A stretch of 8,382 nt of DNA from SIG587 sp045531585. Lineage in GTDB: Bacteria; Bacillota; Clostridia; Oscillospirales; Acutalibacteraceae. Shown piece by piece: positions 5,277 through 8,382 of the stretch. Below the pieces are notes generated by a model that was given only the letters and a program-made list of their open reading frames with translations, made no database searches and had not been told where the DNA came from. Made by a program: the position numbers and the translations under genes. Location of the stretch: contig JAZSEH010000043.1 in the NCBI GenBank assembly GCA_045531585.1, forward strand, positions 1-8,382, in the 5' to 3' direction. Position 1 is the first letter of the stretch. Each line of letters begins with the position of its first letter.

Positions 5277-7157
5277 TGCCAAAGGAAATTCCAATATCAC
5301 CTTAAAAAGGTCACCGTCGGTAAAAACGGTTATTGTTCCCTTTTGTAATTCCACAAGACTTTTAGCTATTGAAAGGCCTAATCCGTTACCCTCCGTACCT
5401 CTTGAAGCATCGCCTCGTGTAAAGCGCTCGGTAAGCTCCTGCGCAGTAAGGTCAAGGGCTTCGCGCGATGTGTTTTTAAAGCTTATAACTGCTTTGTTTT
5501 GTCGCCGTTCAAGGGTAAGATACACCCGTGTCCCGTTTAAAGCATATTTTACAATATTATTCATAAGATTATCAAAAATGCGCCAAACTCTTCTGCCGTC
5601 AGCCATTATTTTAACATCTTCTTCACACCGCTTCACAATAAGCTCAAGGCGATTTTCCAAAAGCTTTTGTTCATATTCGCCGATTACTTGAGTAAGCATT
5701 ACGCCAAGATCCATACTCTCAAGATTTAGCTCAATATTTCCTGTGGATGCCTTTGAGGCCTCCACAAGGTCCTCAATGAGGTGCTTTAACCGCTCGGATT
5801 GGCGATATAAAATCTCTGAGTATTCAATTATTTTCTCATTTTCGCAGTGCTCTTTAGTTATTAAATCCGTATAATTAATTATGGAGGTAAGCGGTGTTTT
5901 AATATCGTGAGAAACGTTGGTTATAAGCTCTGTCTTCATACGCTCACTCTTTAATTTTTGCTCCACTGCCAGGTTTATACCCTGACTTATTTTGTTTAAA
6001 TTTTCACCATGGTCCTTAAAATCCATTATCATCATAGAGGTGTTCATTTTGTAATCAAGGTTACCCTCTGCAATGCTTTTGCCCGCAAACTGCAGTTTTT
6101 TAAGACACAACGCGCAGTAGAGCACAGCGGGAATAAGCAGTATTTTTTCCACTATCCAAAATACGGCTATATTATCACCCTCCCAGATATTTGTAACTAT
6201 AACAATAATTTCAATAAGGGAAAGCAGTACAATACCTACGGCCGTCTTCCAGATAAGAGGTATCTGCCCCACCAGCTTGCCGAGTTTTCTTACGCCGCGC
6301 CAAAAAATCTTTAAACCGTGGCGGAGTGCTATCAGCATCCACCAAGCAAAGGTATTTTTCCACCAGCCGCCAAGCTTAAAGCGTAAAGCTATACTCATAA
6401 AGAGTCCTATTGTCATTACAGCGGTTATAAGGCAGCGAACCACACCTACTATTCCAAAAGCAATGCCGCTCCATTGTAAATTTTGCACCTGAACAAAAAG
6501 AAAAATAGCAAACAGATAAATTACAATTAGAATATCAAGTGGAAATTTTGTGCCCCAACCTGGCTGAGGGTCGGCAAAATCTCTTTTACGCCCTGAGGAG
6601 CACATAAGAAAAACAAAGCAGGTAATTGCCGCGGCAAGGGCGGCGGCAATAATTATATAAATAAAGAATCTAAAACCGTATATAAGATTTGAAAACAACT
6701 CTGCATAATATACATCACTTCCCTGAGGCAGGTCTTCGGATAGTATAACATCAAGATAATATTTTGTTATATTACCATACACGTCCTCCTCATCCAAACG
6801 AAGGGTAAGGTTATATTTATCAAGGCCTATAGGTTTATTGGCCATAGACATCCATATGCTGTCTTTTTCGGTTCTGAGCTGTATCCAAGCTATTCCCTTT
6901 TCCTCGCACAGGCGCTTTGCCTCCACGGTATCGCCGTCTATAATATGGTAATAAATCTCCTGAATTCCATCACTATACAGGGCTTGCTCAAGAGCCTGAT
7001 TTTTGAACTCATTTTCGGTCATAGTGTATACCTGACTGGATGCAATGCCCACAGCGCAAAAGGTGCCTAAAACAGTTATGGCCAACATAACTATAACACC
7101 TATAAAGGCAAGCACCTTCATATAGAATTTATGTGTTACTTTAATACCTGTTTTCAT
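5274..7157 (-). CDS. Multi-pass sensor histidine kinase
   Basis: A 627-residue membrane sensor that should phosphorylate the response regulator encoded just upstream. Predicted segments: helix 1 at 13-36, an extracytoplasmic domain of about 120 residues (37-158), a helix near 160-186, then further hydrophobic helices near 206-225, 232-255, 303-322 and 332-352. A HAMP-like linker spans 355-405. The HisKA domain carries the phosphoacceptor H417 in NVSHDIKTPLTS. The ATPase domain has an N-box at DNLMNNIVKYA (529-539), an F-box-like ERFTRGD (577-583) and a G-box at GTEGNGLGLSIAK (587-599). All catalytic motifs are intact. The ATG at 7157 overlaps the regulator's stop (TAATG), and its AGGAGG lies inside the last codons of that gene, so the two are translationally coupled. 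The extracellular domain is not recognised, so the signal is unknown; the extra membrane block is larger than in a standard two-helix kinase. Confidence 0.93.
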   Translation of the reverse strand: MKTGIKVTHKFYMKVLAFIGVIVMLAITVLGTFCAVGIASSQVYTMTENEFKNQALEQALYSDGIQEIYYHIIDGDTVEAKRLCEEKGIAWIQLRTEKDSIWMSMANKPIGLDKYNLTLRLDEEDVYGNITKYYLDVILSEDLPQGSDVYYAELFSNLIYGFRFFIYIIIAAALAAAITCFVFLMCSSGRKRDFADPQPGWGTKFPLDILIVIYLFAIFLFVQVQNLQWSGIAFGIVGVVRCLITAVMTIGLFMSIALRFKLGGWWKNTFAWWMLIALRHGLKIFWRGVRKLGKLVGQIPLIWKTAVGIVLLSLIEIIVIVTNIWEGDNIAVFWIVEKILLIPAVLYCALCLKKLQFAGKSIAEGNLDYKMNTSMMIMDFKDHGENLNKISQGINLAVEQKLKSERMKTELITNVSHDIKTPLTSIINYTDLITKEHCENEKIIEYSEILYRQSERLKHLIEDLVEASKASTGNIELNLESMDLGVMLTQVIGEYEQKLLENRLELIVKRCEEDVKIMADGRRVWRIFDNLMNNIVKYALNGTRVYLTLERRQNKAVISFKNTSREALDLTAQELTERFTRGDASRGTEGNGLGLSIAKSLVELQKGTITVFTDGDLFKVILEFPLA

Positions 7158-7852
7158 TATCTTTTTCCTCCTTCTATTTTATATCCATGGCCCCATATTA
7201 CCTTTAAATATCGCGGCTCTGCAGGGTTTATCTCTATTTTTTCACGAAGATGACGAATGTGTACTGCTACAGTATTTTCACTGCATAAAGGCACGTCATT
7301 CCACACGCGACGGTATATCTCTGCAGGAGAAAAAACCTTGCCTACATTCTCCATTAACAGCTTTAATATATCATATTCCGTAGGGGTGAGGGATACCTCA
7401 GTTCCGTCTACCGTGACAGATTTTGCGGTATCGTTAAGTTCAATTCCGCCTATAACCAATGTGGATTTTTTTACTGCACCGCCTCCAAGCTGTATATAAC
7501 GCCTGAGTGCAGACCGAACGCGGGCAACCACCTCAACCGGGTTGAAGGGCTTGGTTATATAATCATCCGCACCAACGTTAAGACCCAACACCTTATCGGT
7601 ATCCTCACTTTTGGCAGTAATTAAAATAACGGGAACGTTACTTCTTTCCCGTATCTTCACCATTGCACTGATGCCGTCAAGGACAGGCATCATTATATCC
7701 ATAAGCACAAGATGAATGTCATTACTGTTGATAACTGCAAGCGCCTCCTCTCCGTTATAGGCTTCAAAAAGGCACATATCCTCCGCAGTAAGATATATTT
7801 TTAAAGCTTTAACTATATCCTTTTCATCGTCACAAATAAGTACGTTATACAT
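7157..7852 (-). CDS. OmpR/PhoB-family response regulator
   Basis: A 231-residue cytoplasmic transcription factor. The receiver domain (1-118) has the acidic pair D8/D9, phosphoacceptor D52 in VLMDIMMP, T79 in LITA and K101 in TKPF. A linker leads to a winged-helix DNA-binding domain (130-228) with LTPTEYDILKLL, the recognition region ENTVAVHIRHLREKIE, and the C-terminal wing YLKVIWGHGYKIE. The start at 7852 has AGGAGGG seven bases upstream; an in-frame ATG 51 bases earlier would include that site and is rejected. It is the first gene of the operon, followed with a one-base overlap by its kinase. A direct repeat upstream of the promoter is a candidate autoregulatory site. The targets are unknown; no obvious transporter or resistance gene sits beside it. 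Confidence 0.95.
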   Translation of the reverse strand: MYNVLICDDEKDIVKALKIYLTAEDMCLFEAYNGEEALAVINSNDIHLVLMDIMMPVLDGISAMVKIRERSNVPVILITAKSEDTDKVLGLNVGADDYITKPFNPVEVVARVRSALRRYIQLGGGAVKKSTLVIGGIELNDTAKSVTVDGTEVSLTPTEYDILKLLMENVGKVFSPAEIYRRVWNDVPLCSENTVAVHIRHLREKIEINPAEPRYLKVIWGHGYKIEGGKR

Positions 7853-7875
7853 TCTCTTTCCCTCCTGATAAAAAC

Positions 7876-7903
7876 ATTGTAGCATATAACTTATTAAAAA
7901 CAA
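7876..7903 (-). promoter_or_regulatory. Extended -10 promoter of the two-component operon
   Basis: On the minus strand TACAAT (7881-7876) is preceded directly by TGC, making an extended -10, with a poor -35 candidate TTGTTT (7903-7898) 16 bases away. A weak -35 is what would be expected if an activator bound just upstream. Confidence 0.6.
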
Positions 7904-7916
7904 ATATGTAAAATCC

Positions 7917-7933
7917 TTAAGATTTTATTAAGA
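7917..7933 (-). promoter_or_regulatory. Candidate response-regulator box (11-base-period direct repeat)
   Basis: TTAAGA occurs at 7917-7922 and again at 7928-7933, an exact 11-base period (minus strand TCTTAA-N5-TCTTAA). Tandem OmpR/PhoB-type subunits bind such half-sites on one face of the helix. The box lies just upstream of the -35 region of the regulator's own gene. A partial palindrome AAAATC-CTTAA-GATTTT (7910-7926) overlaps it. Confidence 0.45.
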
Positions 7934-7947
7934 AAGGCCCTCCTGTT

Positions 7948-8220
7948 CGGGTGCGCGCCATAGTGAAAATTTGGTTTTTCGGGTAAATTTGCCCCAAATC
8001 TTGCTGAAAAGCCTCATAATACGACAGTATTACTGCGTTTTTCATCTTCGCTTTGAAAACAAATTTATCCCTACAAAACTACAACGCACCCAAAAACGGA
8101 TGATTTTTTGTAAGAACAGGCAAAAAGCCGCGGTCACGCTGACGCGTCCCGCGTCTTTTTAACGCATTATTACGGAAAAAGCGCCATTTTGGGGCAATTT
8201 CTCACTATGGCGCACACCCG
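7948..8220. repeat. MITE-like element (or structured RNA) with terminal inverted repeats
   Basis: The outer 26 bases at each end (7948-7973 and 8195-8220) are complementary at 23 positions, beginning CGGGTG and including GCGCCATAGTGA. Inside, TTTGCCCCAAA (7988-7998) is nearly complementary to 8185-8197, and 8025-8039 to 8161-8175 (12 of 15), so the whole 273 bases can fold back on itself. Smaller hairpins lie within: TAATAC/GTATTA (8017-8022/8027-8032), and GACGCG/CGCGTC (8141-8146/8150-8155) followed by TTTTT, which looks like a plus-strand terminator. No convincing gene is present and no clear target duplication is visible. A miniature transposable element is the favoured reading; a structured non-coding RNA is the alternative. 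Confidence 0.6.
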
Positions 8221-8382
8221 TTGAGGCACACTTCCTTACGGAGTGTGCCTCAATGATATCCGTCCCTATCCAGAACGGGTGATATATCTTCGATATGATA
8301 TCGCACTTTGTGCGATGATGTATGCCTTACGGCATATTATGGAACGGATATTATATCATATTTTCACGAAGTGGAAATATAT
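8221..8382. repeat. Dense series of short hairpins running off the right edge
   Basis: No gene is visible. In order: a 14-pair stem (8221-8234/8240-8253) with one G-T pair and a CTTAC loop; ATATC/GATAT (8284-8288/8292-8296); ATCGCAC/GTGCGAT (8300-8306/8310-8316) with a TTT loop; TATGCC/GGCATA (8321-8326/8331-8336) with a TTAC loop; and a 10-pair stem (8358-8367/8371-8380) with a GAA loop. ATATCCGT (8256-8263) pairs with ACGGATAT (8344-8351) and encloses three of them, giving a branched fold. CACCCGTT (8215-8222) also pairs with AACGGGTG (8274-8281), as an alternative that overlaps the first stem. The pattern suggests an interspersed palindromic repeat family or a folded RNA; its identity is unknown. 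Confidence 0.65.

Noticed and set aside
7971..8162. A 63-codon open frame inside the fold-back element
   Set aside because: It has no ribosome site, no family resemblance, and its ends fall within inverted repeats; the element is better explained as non-coding.
8256..8351. tRNA, because of the cloverleaf-like pairing
   Set aside because: There is no TTCGA-type T loop, no proper D arm and no seven-base anticodon loop; the loops are only three to four bases.
8221..8382. CRISPR array
   Set aside because: The stems differ from one another in sequence and length and are not separated by unique spacers of constant size.

Overview
The window looks like chromosomal DNA of a strictly anaerobic, low-to-mid GC gut-type Firmicute, most likely a clostridium of the Oscillospiraceae/Ruminococcaceae kind. 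That placement is an inference from three things: the oxygen-scavenging flavodiiron/rubredoxin pair, the sodium-pump decarboxylase beta subunit, and the clostridial promoters and strong AGGAGG ribosome sites. No rRNA or tRNA is present to settle it.

Left edge (1-570): nested insertion sequences. An IS200/IS605-type element, read on the minus strand, keeps its left end, its Shine-Dalgarno-masking hairpin and the first 28-29 codons of tnpA. It is then cut by a second element with a DDE-type transposase, whose first 81 codons run off the left edge. The IS200 remnant sits just beyond the terminator of the next operon.

Centre-left (576-2700): a minus-strand operon with its own promoter. It encodes a 596-residue flavodiiron protein fused to a flavin-reductase-like domain and a C-terminal rubredoxin, followed 11 bases later by a free 52-residue rubredoxin. 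Together they should carry electrons from NAD(P)H to reduce O2 or NO in the cytoplasm. A Rex-like palindrome lies upstream.

Centre (2701-5276): two divergent units share a 140-base intergenic region holding two sigma-A-type promoters. Leftwards is a solitary cytoplasmic-looking parallel beta-helix protein of unknown substrate. Rightwards is the beta subunit of a sodium-translocating decarboxylase followed by a 52-residue single-helix membrane protein that resembles a minimal gamma subunit. No carboxyltransferase or biotin carrier is in the window.

Right (5274-7933): a minus-strand two-component system, an OmpR/PhoB response regulator overlapping by one base a 627-residue multi-pass histidine kinase. 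A TTAAGA direct repeat with an 11-base period lies upstream of its promoter and may be an autoregulatory box.

Right edge (7948-8382): no genes. A 273-base element with 26-base imperfect terminal inverted repeats (MITE-like or a structured RNA) is followed directly by a dense series of short hairpins running to the end of the window.
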